Assembly: GCA_934675585.1 (NCBI GenBank)
Contig: CAKUQY010000002.1
Span: forward strand, 41,133-105,132
Length of the DNA: 64,000 bases
Direction: 5' to 3'
Origin: an uncultured Opitutales bacterium
Lineage (GTDB): Bacteria; Verrucomicrobiota; Verrucomicrobiia; Opitutales; UBA953
The number at the start of each line of letters is the position of its first letter. Within the stretch, counting starts at the first letter, position 1. Below, in pieces: positions 1 to 9,017 of the stretch. The translations under genes and the position numbers were made by a program. The notes under the pieces were generated by a model that was not told where the DNA came from, made no database searches, and was given only the letters and a program-made list of their open reading frames with translations.

Positions 1-3000
1 GCAGGAACGAGCATTGATGCGCACGCAATCGCGCTCGACAACAGCACCAGCAATTTTACCGTCGCGGGAACGATGAATCTCGAAGATTCTGTTTTTGTCA
101 ATGGCGGCACGCTCAATCTCGCCGCCACAGGAACGCTTGCGCCCTACACAGCTGGACAATTTGGCGCGGACAAAGGCCTCAAATTCCAACAAACTGGCGG
201 CACTGTCAATTTTGCGGGAACGGCAAATTTTAAGCGCGGCTTCAAACAAACGGGCGGCACGTTTAATTTTTCGGGAACGTTAAATTCAGAGAAAGGCATT
301 TACGTTTCGGGAACGGGCTCGTTTGTCATCGCAGCTGCCACTTCGCTCGCCAACGATTTGTTTGTTAGCGGCGCCGACGCTTCGCTCATTATCAACGATG
401 GCGGCAATTTAGATTATTCGGCGGGAACGCTCACGGTTGACGATGGCGCAACGTTGACATTTAATTCGGACAACGTTTCGAGCTCGACCATTACAATCAA
501 TTCTAACGCGCTCATCGTCATCACCAACAAAGCCAAATTCAAACTCAACATCGCGCAAAATGTTGCCGATTTTCAAAATTTTGATTTTGTCGCAGTGAGC
601 GCTTCCTATTTAGCGACCGTTCAATTGGCAAACGAAAATATTTCAATCGTCGGCAACGACGGCAATTACACAGGCAATTTTGACCTCATAAAAGACAACG
701 GCAAATTGATTGTTTCGCTCATTGGGAACATGAAATTGATTTCCGAAGAAGACCAAGACTACGAAGTTTCAAGCAACGGCGCACGTTTTCGTTCAACCTT
801 GAAAAATTACGCGGGAACGCTCACGGGAACGGGAATTTTAGAGTCCAACTTTGACATTTCATTTGCCGCCAACGCGTCTGGTTTTTCGGGCGAAACAAAA
901 ATTTCAAACAGCAATTTCACCATCAAATCTGGCGCGCAACTCGGCACGGGAACATTCACAGTTGGCGCCAACGCAAATTTGATTTTTGACGGCAACCAAA
1001 CTTTCAACAACACCGTCAGCGGCGATGGCTCAATGAAAGTCATTGCGGGAACGCTCAATTTTGGCGGGAACGCCAGCACGCTCGCGGGAACGGCAACTGT
1101 TGACGGCAACAGCGCAAAAATCATCGCGGGAACGGGCTCAACACTCAATAATCTCGCCCTCAAAAACAACGCTTCGGCAGAATTGGCGGGAACGATCAAC
1201 GGCGATTTATCAATCGCGGGCGCAAGCGCAACGCTAAAAACAGGCGCAACGGTTGCGGGAAAATTTATTCTCAACAACGCCACGCTCACAACAGAAAGTG
1301 AATTGACGCTCAACAATAATGCCGAAAATCTTTTTGGCAACAATTCAAAAATCATCGGCAATGTCACTGTCGCCAATGCCAATTTAACCATCAACGAATC
1401 GACCATCGAAGGTAATTTAAAAATCGACAACATAGCGGGAACGGTAAAATTAAACGGTGCAAAAATCATAGGCGATTTTACGGCTACCGCGGGAACAGTT
1501 AATTTGGTCGGCAGCAACAATGTCAGCGGCGAAATTTCAATCAGTAGTGGTGTCACGCTCAACCAAGACACGAACGCAACATTGACCGCGGAAACGATGA
1601 CAATCAACCACGCTAATTACGACCTTGCAGGCAGTGCGAATATCGAAAATCTTGTCATTCAAAACGGCTCTACATTCACACAAGGCGCCGATGGAGCAAT
1701 TCGTAGTTTGCAATTGCTCAACAATTCGACCGCAACGCTCGCGGGAATAGTCGCGGGCGCGGTTTCTGTTGACGCAACTTCAATGCTCACAGCAACCGCA
1801 AACGCGTTCACAAACACCGCCGTCACCAACAATGGTAAACTTTATTTAAAAGCGGGAACGCTCACACAACGCATTTCCGGCACGGGAACGACGACGATTA
1901 CCGAAGACATCACAACCACGGCAAACAACGTCGGCTCGAAATTTACAACCAACGAAAATGTCGCAATCACACTCACTGCGGGAACGCTCGAAAATCAAAT
2001 CACCGGTGCGGGAACAATTATTATCGCAGGCAATGTTGACGGCAACGCAGACAATTTTGATAACAAAATTACAATCAACAACGCCGCCACGCTCACGCTC
2101 AACGCGGGAACGCTCGGCAAAGTAATTTCGGGCGCGGGAACAACAATTATCGCGGGCGAAGTTACAACCAATGCCGACAATTTAGGCACGCAAACAATTG
2201 TCAACCAAGACAAAAAAATTACGCTCAGCGCGGGAACGCTCAATCGCCAAATCAGCGGCGACGGCACAATCGCAATCACGGGCGATGTCACCGCGAGCGC
2301 CAATAATTTAAACGCCAATGTTGAAAACAGTGGCGCGCTCACGCTCACCACGGGAACACTCAACAAGCCAATCGCGGGAACGGGTACAATCGCGCTCGCA
2401 GGCGACATTAAAACAGACGCCAGCAATTTGGGCGCAAGTTTGCAAAATAATCAACGTCTCGTTTTGACAGGCGGCGCGCTCATGAACTCGATTACGGGAA
2501 CGGGAACGACCGAGATTATTGGCAACATCGCCGTTTTTGGGAACAATCCGTTCGGGAACAATCGCATCGTTGTCAACGGCGGCAGAATGAATTTGAACAA
2601 CGGCATCACAATCAACAATACCGTCAAATTATTGCTTTCAGACGAATATCGCATCATCGCCGACAGCGCCGCGCCCGAAGCCGCGTTTGGCGGGAACGGC
2701 AATTTTACAGGAACGCTCTTGATTTCTGCAATCAACAATCGCTACGTTTCGCAATTTGACGATTTAACGCTGCTTTCGTTTGCATTGGCAGAAGCAAATT
2801 CGACACTCGCAACTTCACTCGCGCAAGCCAATATTTTGATCGACGAAACTCTCTGGGCAGATTGGTCAATAATCAATCTCACCAACGGCACACTGACGCT
2901 CGCCTACCGCTACGACACAACGCCATACAGCGCGCCATCGGGCTTGAACGAACTTTACAAACTCGTCGGCGATAAACGCATTTTGGGCTACGTAAAATCA

Positions 3001-3996
3001 ACATTTGACGCACGCTTAGTTGCGCTCTCGCCAATCGGCTACGCCAGCTTGCTCGAAATGCAAAACGGCTGTGCCAATCTCGTCAACGATTTGCTACGGG
3101 AACGCCTCGAACAACGCCGCTACGAAACTGCGAACGCGTGGGACAATTCAATGTCTTGCAAATTTTACGCCAACGCATTCGGACAATCGCGCGATAGCAG
3201 CGGCAACGGCACAAAATCAGCAAATTATGATATCAACCACAAGGGAGTAGTTGCTGGAGTGGACGTGCCACTTTCAAATAGAGCACTTTTTGGATTTGGT
3301 GTCGCAGCTGATATTGCTAACGCACAAGTTAAAAACGGCGAAAAAAATCAAGCCGACACTACGATGCTCACATTCTCAGGAATGCAAATGTTTAACAATA
3401 CTTACATCGGCTTGGGGTTGAGCGCGGGAACGTCTTGGCTCGAAGCCAAACGCACACTCGACAACGAAAACTTCTCAAAGAAAACCAACGGTCTCAACGC
3501 TAATTTGTCAGTTATCGCAGGCGCAGGTTGGATTCTCAACGAACAAGCCGGCATCGATTTTTCGCCATTTGTCGGCGTTGATATCGCCTACACTTACGTC
3601 AAAGGTTTTAGTGAAAACACACCCGCAGATTCCGCACAATCTGCCGCACTCAAAGTCGATTCATTCGATCATTTTTCAGTGCGTGGCAAAATCGGTGCTT
3701 CGCTCAATTGGCGCGCAAGTAAAAACTGGCGTTTAGGCATCGAAGCAACATTCGCTCACGAATTCGTAAAACCTGAATTAGATATCGACGCAGCATTCAA
3801 ACAAAACGCTGCAATCGGCGATCAAAAATTCACTTCAACCGCGTATTTGATGGAAGAAAATAGCTTCCAAATCGGCCCGCGTCTCGACTACACGCTCAAC
3901 CGCAATTGGTCGCTCTCACTCGCTTACACTTACGAAAGCGATTTCAAAGATGTAACCAGCCACAGCGGGAACGTCGGCGCGCGTTGCAGATTCTAA
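1..3996 (+). CDS. Autotransporter, passenger and beta-domain (5' end outside window)
   Basis: The reading frame is open from base 1, so the true start and signal peptide lie upstream; an internal ATG at 73 is not the start. The first ~1,000 residues are low-complexity Ala/Gly/Thr/Asn-rich passenger sequence typical of beta-helical autotransporters. They include six tandem units, with repeat starts at 1852, 1978, 2104, 2230, 2350 and 2470 (42, 42, 42, 40, 40 residues apart). The last ~300 residues look like an outer-membrane autotransporter beta-barrel: alternating aromatic strands and a C-terminal Phe (ends Arg-Cys-Arg-Phe). The tripeptide Ala-Gly-Thr encoded by the iterated motif recurs across the passenger. 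Likely a surface-displayed protein; adhesin is a guess. Confidence 0.9.
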   Translation, partial: AGTSIDAHAIALDNSTSNFTVAGTMNLEDSVFVNGGTLNLAATGTLAPYTAGQFGADKGLKFQQTGGTVNFAGTANFKRGFKQTGGTFNFSGTLNSEKGIYVSGTGSFVIAAATSLANDLFVSGADASLIINDGGNLDYSAGTLTVDDGATLTFNSDNVSSSTITINSNALIVITNKAKFKLNIAQNVADFQNFDFVAVSASYLATVQLANENISIVGNDGNYTGNFDLIKDNGKLIVSLIGNMKLISEEDQDYEVSSNGARFRSTLKNYAGTLTGTGILESNFDISFAANASGFSGETKISNSNFTIKSGAQLGTGTFTVGANANLIFDGNQTFNNTVSGDGSMKVIAGTLNFGGNASTLAGTATVDGNSAKIIAGTGSTLNNLALKNNASAELAGTINGDLSIAGASATLKTGATVAGKFILNNATLTTESELTLNNNAENLFGNNSKIIGNVTVANANLTINESTIEGNLKIDNIAGTVKLNGAKIIGDFTATAGTVNLVGSNNVSGEISISSGVTLNQDTNATLTAETMTINHANYDLAGSANIENLVIQNGSTFTQGADGAIRSLQLLNNSTATLAGIVAGAVSVDATSMLTATANAFTNTAVTNNGKLYLKAGTLTQRISGTGTTTITEDITTTANNVGSKFTTNENVAITLTAGTLENQITGAGTIIIAGNVDGNADNFDNKITINNAATLTLNAGTLGKVISGAGTTIIAGEVTTNADNLGTQTIVNQDKKITLSAGTLNRQISGDGTIAITGDVTASANNLNANVENSGALTLTTGTLNKPIAGTGTIALAGDIKTDASNLGASLQNNQRLVLTGGALMNSITGTGTTEIIGNIAVFGNNPFGNNRIVVNGGRMNLNNGITINNTVKLLLSDEYRIIADSAAPEAAFGGNGNFTGTLLISAINNRYVSQFDDLTLLSFALAEANSTLATSLAQANILIDETLWADWSIINLTNGTLTLAYRYDTTPYSAPSGLNELYKLVGDKRILGYVKSTFDARLVALSPIGYASLLEMQNGCANLVNDLLRERLEQRRYETANAWDNSMSCKFYANAFGQSRDSSGNGTKSANYDINHKGVVAGVDVPLSNRALFGFGVAADIANAQVKNGEKNQADTTMLTFSGMQMFNNTYIGLGLSAGTSWLEAKRTLDNENFSKKTNGLNANLSVIAGAGWILNEQAGIDFSPFVGVDIAYTYVKGFSENTPADSAQSAALKVDSFDHFSVRGKIGASLNWRASKNWRLGIEATFAHEFVKPELDIDAAFKQNAAIGDQKFTSTAYLMEENSFQIGPRLDYTLNRNWSLSLAYTYESDFKDVTSHSGNVGARCRF
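1852..2550 (+). repeat. Tandem ~42-codon repeats in autotransporter passenger
   Basis: Six consecutive units each begin with an (A/T/G)GT/A-L turn and continue with a (I/V)(S/T/A)G-(T/A/D)-GT stretch. Spacing between unit starts is 126, 126, 126, 120 and 120 bases. Five of the six units start on a copy, exact or near-exact, of the iterated motif. Such repeats form coils of a beta-helix and are prone to copy-number change. Confidence 0.85.
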
Positions 3997-4363
3997 TCGC
4001 GCGGGAACGCGGGAATGATGGGAACGGGATAATTTCAAAAGCGCTTCGCGAAAAGCGCGTTCCCGCGAAAAAAGCGCCTGCGGCGAAAAGGTTTTTATGG
4101 GAGGAGCGGCATCTTGTCGCTCCATTTTTGTTATTTTTTCTCGCAAACTCTAAGCGCTGAAAGCGCGACAGAACACGGGAACGGGATTTTTTTCAACGCC
4201 AATTGCGCAAAAGAAACACAAAATTACGCAAATATTTTTTGATGTTGTACGGGAGCGCGTGAAGGCTCAACTCGAATAAGCGCGGCTTTTAACCTGCGGG
4301 AACGTCAAAACCCACGCGCGTGGAACGCGCAACTTTGCCGCGCGGGCTTGTGTTTTTTTAGTT

Positions 4364-4485
4364 CACTCCCTTCGGGACTGATTTTATTTTTGATCTACCC
4401 CCACACGCTCGCGTTCCCGCTCGCTTTTGTGGGGGTTAGCCATCGCGGGAACGCGTTCCCGCAATTTCAGTGCCTTCGGCACAAG
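4364..4485 (+). repeat. Dispersed REP-like element, copy 1
   Basis: Begins with CACTCCCTTCGGGACTGAT, runs through a hairpin with arms CCCCCACA and TGTGGGGG, then the palindrome of two head-to-head iterated motifs, and ends at CAGTGCCTTCGGCAC. The same succession is found in reverse orientation at 63409-63530 and partially at 4690-4860. Not coding. Confidence 0.75.
4445..4462. repeat. Perfect 18-bp palindrome of two head-to-head motifs
   Basis: GCGGGAACGCGTTCCCGC is exactly self-complementary: two copies of the iterated nonamer meeting at their 3' ends. The equivalent place in the inverted copy near 63431-63448 has the same arms with one centre base changed. Confidence 0.85.
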
Positions 4486-4689
4486 CAACGCTCCTATTTC
4501 ACCCTATTGAACCTACGGCACTTCAATTTCCACTTCCCGCCCCCACTCCCGCGCTACCCCAAAAAAACAATTCGCGAAATGTTAAATATCGCTTCGCTCG
4601 GTATGCGTTTTAATTTGCACAATGTTAAATGTCGCTTCGCTCGGTATGCGTTTAAAAAATCTATGCCTCATTCCCACGTTCCCGCGAAG

Positions 4690-4860
4690 TTTTTTTAGTT
4701 CACTCCCTTCGGGACTGATGTTATTTTGTTCTTACCCCCACACGCGAGACGCGCATTCGCGCGACTATGACGATGACAATGACGATGACCGAGTTTGAAA
4801 ATAACTGAAATAAAATTTGCTCGCTTTTGTGGGGGTTAACCGTCGCGGGAACGCGCTTTT
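4690..4860 (+). repeat. Dispersed REP-like element, copy 2 (interrupted)
   Basis: Shares the TTCACTCCCTTCGGGACTGA start and the CCCCCACAC ... TTTTGTGGGGGTTA hairpin arms with copy 1. The loop is expanded by about 70 bases carrying a degenerate GATGAC hexamer repeat. After the right arm it continues into a motif copy. Confidence 0.65.
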
Positions 4861-4982
4861 CGCGAAGCGCTTTTGAAATTTTCTTCGCGGGAATTGGCGT
4901 TTATTCGTAGTTTAAAAACCTTTCCCGTTCCCGCCATTCCCGCGTTCCCGCGAAATTTATCTCTCGTTTTTACTTTAAAACA

Positions 4983-5011
4983 TTGACGCGGCGCGATGAA
5001 TAAAAGATAAT
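4983..5011 (+). promoter_or_regulatory. Sigma-70-type promoter of the prepilin cassette
   Basis: TTGACG (4983-4988), 17-base spacer, GATAAT (5006-5011). Predicted transcription start is near 5018, about 22 bases before the ATG at 5040. Confidence 0.6.
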
Positions 5012-5039
5012 AGAAAGAAACACAAACCCCTTAAAATTT

Positions 5040-5657
5040 ATGAAATTATTTAAGAAAAAATCGGGCTTTACACTCGTTGAAATTTTAGTTGTCATTGCAA
5101 TTATCGGCCTTTTGGCGGGCTTACTCGTTCCCGTCGTTGGCGCAGCAATGGGAAAAGTCAAAAAAACAACTTCCAAATCAATGTTTACTTCGTGGGTAAC
5201 CGCCATCGAAAACTACAAGCAAACTTATAATTACTACCCAATTCTCGTCAAAGGTCAATCAGTTGGGGATGACCAAGAATACAATCTCGGCGACGGCACG
5301 ACATCGCTCAATTTCGTCAAAGCGCTTTCGGGACGCGATCCCGCAACTGGCGAAGTCCTCAGCAAAGAAGACCTCAAAAGTTTTAACCGCAAAGGCACTT
5401 CATTTTATGAATTTTCGCAAGAAGATTTTGAAGACGGCAACACCTCAAACGGACAACTCGTTGACGGTTTTGGCAATCCCAACATTCACATCGTGATGGA
5501 CACCGACGGGAACGGTCGCGTTGTCATTCCTAATCAATACATGCCCGATGACGCAACCGATGCCGAAGAAGATTCTAACGGCATTATGCGCAAAGTCATC
5601 ATCTTCACCTCAAAGAAGGACGGAGACGATTACGAAGATATTTACAGCTGGCGCTAA
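5040..5657 (+). CDS. Type II secretion GspG-like major pseudopilin
   Basis: 205 residues. A short basic leader (KKK) ends at Gly9; cleavage before Phe10 gives a mature protein with the conserved Glu at +5 (Glu14) and a long hydrophobic helix (about 10-35), the hallmark of class III prepilins processed by PilD-type peptidases. The C-terminal part is acidic and resembles the globular domain of GspG, with a D-T-D-G-N-G loop that could bind calcium. First gene of a four-gene cassette on the same strand with gaps of about 40-55 bases. No secretin, ATPase or prepilin peptidase gene is in the window, so the assembly machine must be encoded elsewhere. Confidence 0.85.
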   Translation: MKLFKKKSGFTLVEILVVIAIIGLLAGLLVPVVGAAMGKVKKTTSKSMFTSWVTAIENYKQTYNYYPILVKGQSVGDDQEYNLGDGTTSLNFVKALSGRDPATGEVLSKEDLKSFNRKGTSFYEFSQEDFEDGNTSNGQLVDGFGNPNIHIVMDTDGNGRVVIPNQYMPDDATDAEEDSNGIMRKVIIFTSKKDGDDYEDIYSWR

Positions 5658-5700
5658 AAATAATTGCGCGGGAACGCAAAAAGTTTAAATTTTTCGCAAA

Positions 5701-6453
5701 ATGAAACTTGCAAATCTCAAATCTCAAATTTTGACGCGCTTGCGTTCCCGCAAACGCCGCGCCTTCACGCTCATCGAAATCTTGACTGTTGTCGCGATTA
5801 TCGGCATGGTCGCAGTCGTTATCGTGGGCTTAAAACCTGGCAACCCGCGCGGGCTCGATGACGCTTGCAAAATGGCGGGAATGGAATTTCGTATCGCGCA
5901 AGCCCAAGCTGTGCGCGGCACTAATCCCGACCGCGATCCCGACACCAACAAGCGCTACAACATCCGTTCCGCTGTTTTGATTCTCAAAGACGAAGACGAC
6001 GCAGAAAACCACCTGCGCCGCATCCAAACAATTGTCGGCGGGACCGACGATCAGGAAAAAACCGACATGCGCGACTATTATTGGTACGCGGTCGGCGAGC
6101 CGGTTATGCTGCCGGAAAACATTTATTTTGTCGAGCCCAACGCGACCGACGTTGAAGTGAAATCCACAATCAAACCCATCGAAGGCGACGAGGAAATTAC
6201 GCTCGACCCGTCAACGGAACTCGGCGGAAAAAAATTCGGCTCGGGAGAAAAACGCTGGTACGCTTATTATTTTGATACCAACGGTCAAACTTACATGACA
6301 AAAGCCACGTTTATGATCGCCAAGGGCGCGTTTATGCCCGGCTCCAGCGTTCGTTTTGAAAAAGACACGCCCGCACAAGGATTTGTCATAACGCGCAACG
6401 GCGCAATCATTTACACGCGCGATAGCGATGAAGCAGAAATCGCCGCCAAATAA
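5701..6453 (+). CDS. Prepilin-like protein (GspH-type; Verru_Chthon cassette D-like)
   Basis: 250 residues. Basic leader with a run of Arg/Lys, predicted cleavage Ala21|Phe22, Glu26 at +5, hydrophobic helix about 22-45. Ala instead of Gly at -1 is unusual but tolerated in some pseudopilins, and is shared with the fourth gene of the cassette. The remaining ~200 residues are soluble and not recognised beyond the prepilin N-terminus. The Arg-Ser-Arg of the leader is encoded by one copy of the iterated motif. Verrucomicrobium and Chthoniobacter carry comparable cassettes of prepilin-like proteins; the assignment to protein D of that cassette is from memory and tentative. Confidence 0.75.
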   Translation: MKLANLKSQILTRLRSRKRRAFTLIEILTVVAIIGMVAVVIVGLKPGNPRGLDDACKMAGMEFRIAQAQAVRGTNPDRDPDTNKRYNIRSAVLILKDEDDAENHLRRIQTIVGGTDDQEKTDMRDYYWYAVGEPVMLPENIYFVEPNATDVEVKSTIKPIEGDEEITLDPSTELGGKKFGSGEKRWYAYYFDTNGQTYMTKATFMIAKGAFMPGSSVRFEKDTPAQGFVITRNGAIIYTRDSDEAEIAAK

Positions 6454-6492
6454 TAAAAAAAGCTCCTGCAAAATTTAAATTAAAAAATCAAA

Positions 6493-7218
6493 ATGAATCT
6501 CGCCAATCTCAAAACTCAACTTTCAAACTGCACGCGTTCCCGCAAACGCGGTTTCAGTCTCGTCGAAGTTTTGCTCGCCCTCGCTGTGCTCGGCATGGCG
6601 ATTTTGACTATTTTAGGACTCCTCAACGCGGCGTTTGATACCGTCAGCGGCAACTTGCAAACTTCGCAAGCCCTCACCGTTTACGGCACGATGGATCGCT
6701 CGCTCGCCAACGTCAACGAAATCGTCGATGAAACAGGCCGTCCCGTCGTGACACAATCGGAAATGAACCAGCCAAAATTCGACTACGTTTACGACTGGAT
6801 AAAAGACAAAAATGGCAAATCGTGGGAAAGCGCGGCATTCTTCGTTGTTTTTTCGCGCCGTCTTAACGATGAAGAAGACAAAACGCCTCAAATGGTTACG
6901 CAGGCGATGTATTGCGAATCTTCAAACAAAATGCCAACCAAAGACATTCTGGACAATCTCAATCAAGACGGGAACGCGTTTTTGGTGCGCGTCTTCATTT
7001 CTCCAGAACTTGAAGGACAGAATGTAACGATGGACGCCAACGGCGAAGTCGCAAACAATCAATATTCGGCGGGAACGGCGCTTCCCGCGAGCGCAAAACT
7101 CTACGCCCTGCCTTATCTTCCCGTGACGATCGAAGTTTATCCGTTCGCAATCGGCGCTTCAAAACAGGCAGCCGATCAAATTCCCATTTTCTCGCAAATG
7201 TCGATAATTATGCGATAA
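6493..7218 (+). CDS. Prepilin-like protein (GspI-type; Verru_Chthon cassette B-like)
   Basis: 241 residues. Leader of 20 residues ending Gly20|Phe21, Glu25 at +5, then a hydrophobic helix rich in Leu/Ala (21-48). As in the second gene, the leader begins Met-x-Leu-Ala-Asn-Leu-Lys and carries Arg-Ser-Arg-Lys-Arg encoded partly by the iterated motif, so the two leaders look related by duplication. The C-terminal domain is unassigned. Likely a minor pseudopilin of the tip or shaft. Confidence 0.75.
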   Translation: MNLANLKTQLSNCTRSRKRGFSLVEVLLALAVLGMAILTILGLLNAAFDTVSGNLQTSQALTVYGTMDRSLANVNEIVDETGRPVVTQSEMNQPKFDYVYDWIKDKNGKSWESAAFFVVFSRRLNDEEDKTPQMVTQAMYCESSNKMPTKDILDNLNQDGNAFLVRVFISPELEGQNVTMDANGEVANNQYSAGTALPASAKLYALPYLPVTIEVYPFAIGASKQAADQIPIFSQMSIIMR

Positions 7219-7274
7219 CTTCAAATTATCCGCACTCCCGACGCTCCCGCAATTTTTGAAGACTACAAAAAGCA

Positions 7275-8318
7275 ATGAGATTCTCCGTTTTCAAAACCCG
7301 ACTGCCAAACCGCAAACGCCGCGCTTTCACGCTCGTCGAAATTATGACGGCGACGGCGATCATGCTGATACTGATTATGTTCACGACGCGCATCGCGAGC
7401 GACATGCTGCGCGCCTACAACAACACGATTTCGTCGCTGACCGCCAATGCCGATTCCCGCGCCGTGCTCGACCCAATCGATAATGATTTAAGTTCCCTCT
7501 ATTTCCCCAACGACGGCAAATACTGGTTTGAAGTTCGCTACGACGAAAACAATCAGGGAAATCTGGACGGGAACGAGCTCCCGCGCGTCTATTTCTTCTC
7601 CCAAGCCCGCGATCGCGTCCGCCGCATAATTGACGGGAACACCAAAAAGGAACTGCCGGGAACGGTTACCGCGCTCGCTTATCGCATTGAACAAGCTTCA
7701 CCTTTTGGCGACACCATCAATTCGCCAGAAAATCTCTCGTACATTTTCTACCGCTCGACGCTCAACAGCCAAGACACGCAGAAAATCGCAATGCCCTACG
7801 TTATCGGCAACGAAACGACAAACTCCGAGGAAAAACGCGTTCCAAGCGCGTTTTGGAAATCTGGCGAACAAATCACAGACCCGACAGACGAGCAGAAATA
7901 CGCGGTTAAAACCTGGGCGACAGATTTGCAAAACTACACCTGCGACGGCGTTGTTAATATGACATTTTTCTTTTGGTATGACGACCTCGACGACGGCAAA
8001 CGCAAAATCGCAATGGCGCGCAATTCCGCGCTCGAAGCCCAATTGCGGCAAGCGTTCCCAGACGTTGAAATTAAAGTTTTCTCAAAATCAATCGCAATCT
8101 CCTCTGACAAAATTATGTTCGACGACCGGGCGAACAACAAAACCAATGCAACTTTGCGAGCAATCGATGTTTCAATCACAATGCTCACTCAATCAGGACG
8201 CGACCTCTTGCTCGCCGAACAACGCCAACGCAATAACGGCAAAATCGACGACAAAAAATTCACGCAAATTCTGCGGGAACACGGCGTAACCTACACGCGA
8301 AACATCAAAATCAATTAA
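7275..8318 (+). CDS. Prepilin-like protein (GspJ-type; Verru_Chthon cassette C-like)
   Basis: 347 residues, the largest of the four. Leader cleaved at Ala17|Phe18 with Glu22 at +5 and a hydrophobic helix (18-40). A long soluble domain follows, in length and position like GspJ, which caps pseudopili. It is the last prepilin gene; the glycosyltransferase gene starts 9 bases after its stop, so the two may be co-transcribed. Confidence 0.75.
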   Translation: MRFSVFKTRLPNRKRRAFTLVEIMTATAIMLILIMFTTRIASDMLRAYNNTISSLTANADSRAVLDPIDNDLSSLYFPNDGKYWFEVRYDENNQGNLDGNELPRVYFFSQARDRVRRIIDGNTKKELPGTVTALAYRIEQASPFGDTINSPENLSYIFYRSTLNSQDTQKIAMPYVIGNETTNSEEKRVPSAFWKSGEQITDPTDEQKYAVKTWATDLQNYTCDGVVNMTFFFWYDDLDDGKRKIAMARNSALEAQLRQAFPDVEIKVFSKSIAISSDKIMFDDRANNKTNATLRAIDVSITMLTQSGRDLLLAEQRQRNNGKIDDKKFTQILREHGVTYTRNIKIN

Positions 8319-8327
8319 AATTTTATA

Positions 8328-9017
8328 ATGCAACTCGCAATAATTGTTCCCTGCTTCAATGAGGCAGGGAATATTTTTTCTTTTTACCAAACACTCAACC
8401 GCGTTCCCGTCGAAATTGCCAAAATCATTTTTGTCGATGATGGTTCAAGCGATAATACACGCGAAAAAATCGCACAACTCAACGACCCGCGCGTTCAATG
8501 TTTAGCAATCAGACACTGCGGCAAAGAACGCGCATTATTACACGGAATCAACCACGCGCTCAGCGCGGGAACGCCACTCATCGCAACCATCGACGTTGAC
8601 GGGCAAGACCCAATCGAACTTTTGCCAAAACTCGCCAACGCCATCAAACGCGGCAAATGCGAACTCGCCGCAACACGCCGACGTTCCCGCAAAAACGAAC
8701 CATTTCTCAAACGCGCGCTCGCGGGAACGGCTTATTTTTTAGCACCATTTATTTGCGGAATCTCTCTCGTAAATGGCGCGCGCGACTATTGTGTAATGAC
8801 GCGACAAGTCGCCCAAAAAATCGCAACTCTTTCAAACTCTAAAAATCTTTTCCTCAAAGGACAAATCCAAGCCATGCAATTCAAAACGCGCTGGCTTACG
8901 TTTGATTACCGTTCCCGCAAAAACGGCAAAAGCAAATGGAGTTTTTGGCAACTGCTCATTTACACGCTCCGCGGCGCACTCGTCACACGCCAACAACGGA
9001 AAATTAGCCGCGAATAA
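8328..9017 (+). CDS. Family 2 glycosyltransferase (DPM1/GtrB-like)
   Basis: 229 residues. N-terminal Rossmann-like start with Val-Pro-Cys-Phe-Asn-Glu, Val-Asp-Asp-Gly-Ser-Ser (36-41) and the metal-binding Asp89-Val-Asp91 in an IDVDGQDP segment, as in polyprenyl-phosphate sugar transferases. The pair of C-terminal membrane helices usual in GtrB-like enzymes is absent; the sequence stops soon after the Lys-Trp-Ser-Phe amphipathic segment. Likely transfers a sugar from a nucleotide donor to a lipid carrier, perhaps for glycosylation of a surface structure. Its place right behind the prepilins allows, but does not prove, a role in modifying them. Confidence 0.8.
   Translation: MQLAIIVPCFNEAGNIFSFYQTLNRVPVEIAKIIFVDDGSSDNTREKIAQLNDPRVQCLAIRHCGKERALLHGINHALSAGTPLIATIDVDGQDPIELLPKLANAIKRGKCELAATRRRSRKNEPFLKRALAGTAYFLAPFICGISLVNGARDYCVMTRQVAQKIATLSNSKNLFLKGQIQAMQFKTRWLTFDYRSRKNGKSKWSFWQLLIYTLRGALVTRQQRKISRE

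Larger units (their letters stand above)
3997..4982. repeat. Repeat-rich intergenic region
   Basis: No credible gene. The stretch holds many copies of the iterated motif, a perfect 18-base palindrome at 4445-4462, REP-like blocks at about 4364-4485 and 4690-4860, a 30-base repeat (GTTAAATRTCGCTTCGCTCG...) at about 4580 and 4622, and a degenerate ATGACG hexamer run near 4766-4790. Several of these elements recur elsewhere in the window, notably inverted at 63409-63640. Confidence 0.75.

Noticed and set aside
807..1607. Long minus-strand frame of 266 codons inside the first autotransporter
   Set aside because: Mirror image of a low-complexity passenger; the Val-Pro-Ala runs come from the motif read backwards.
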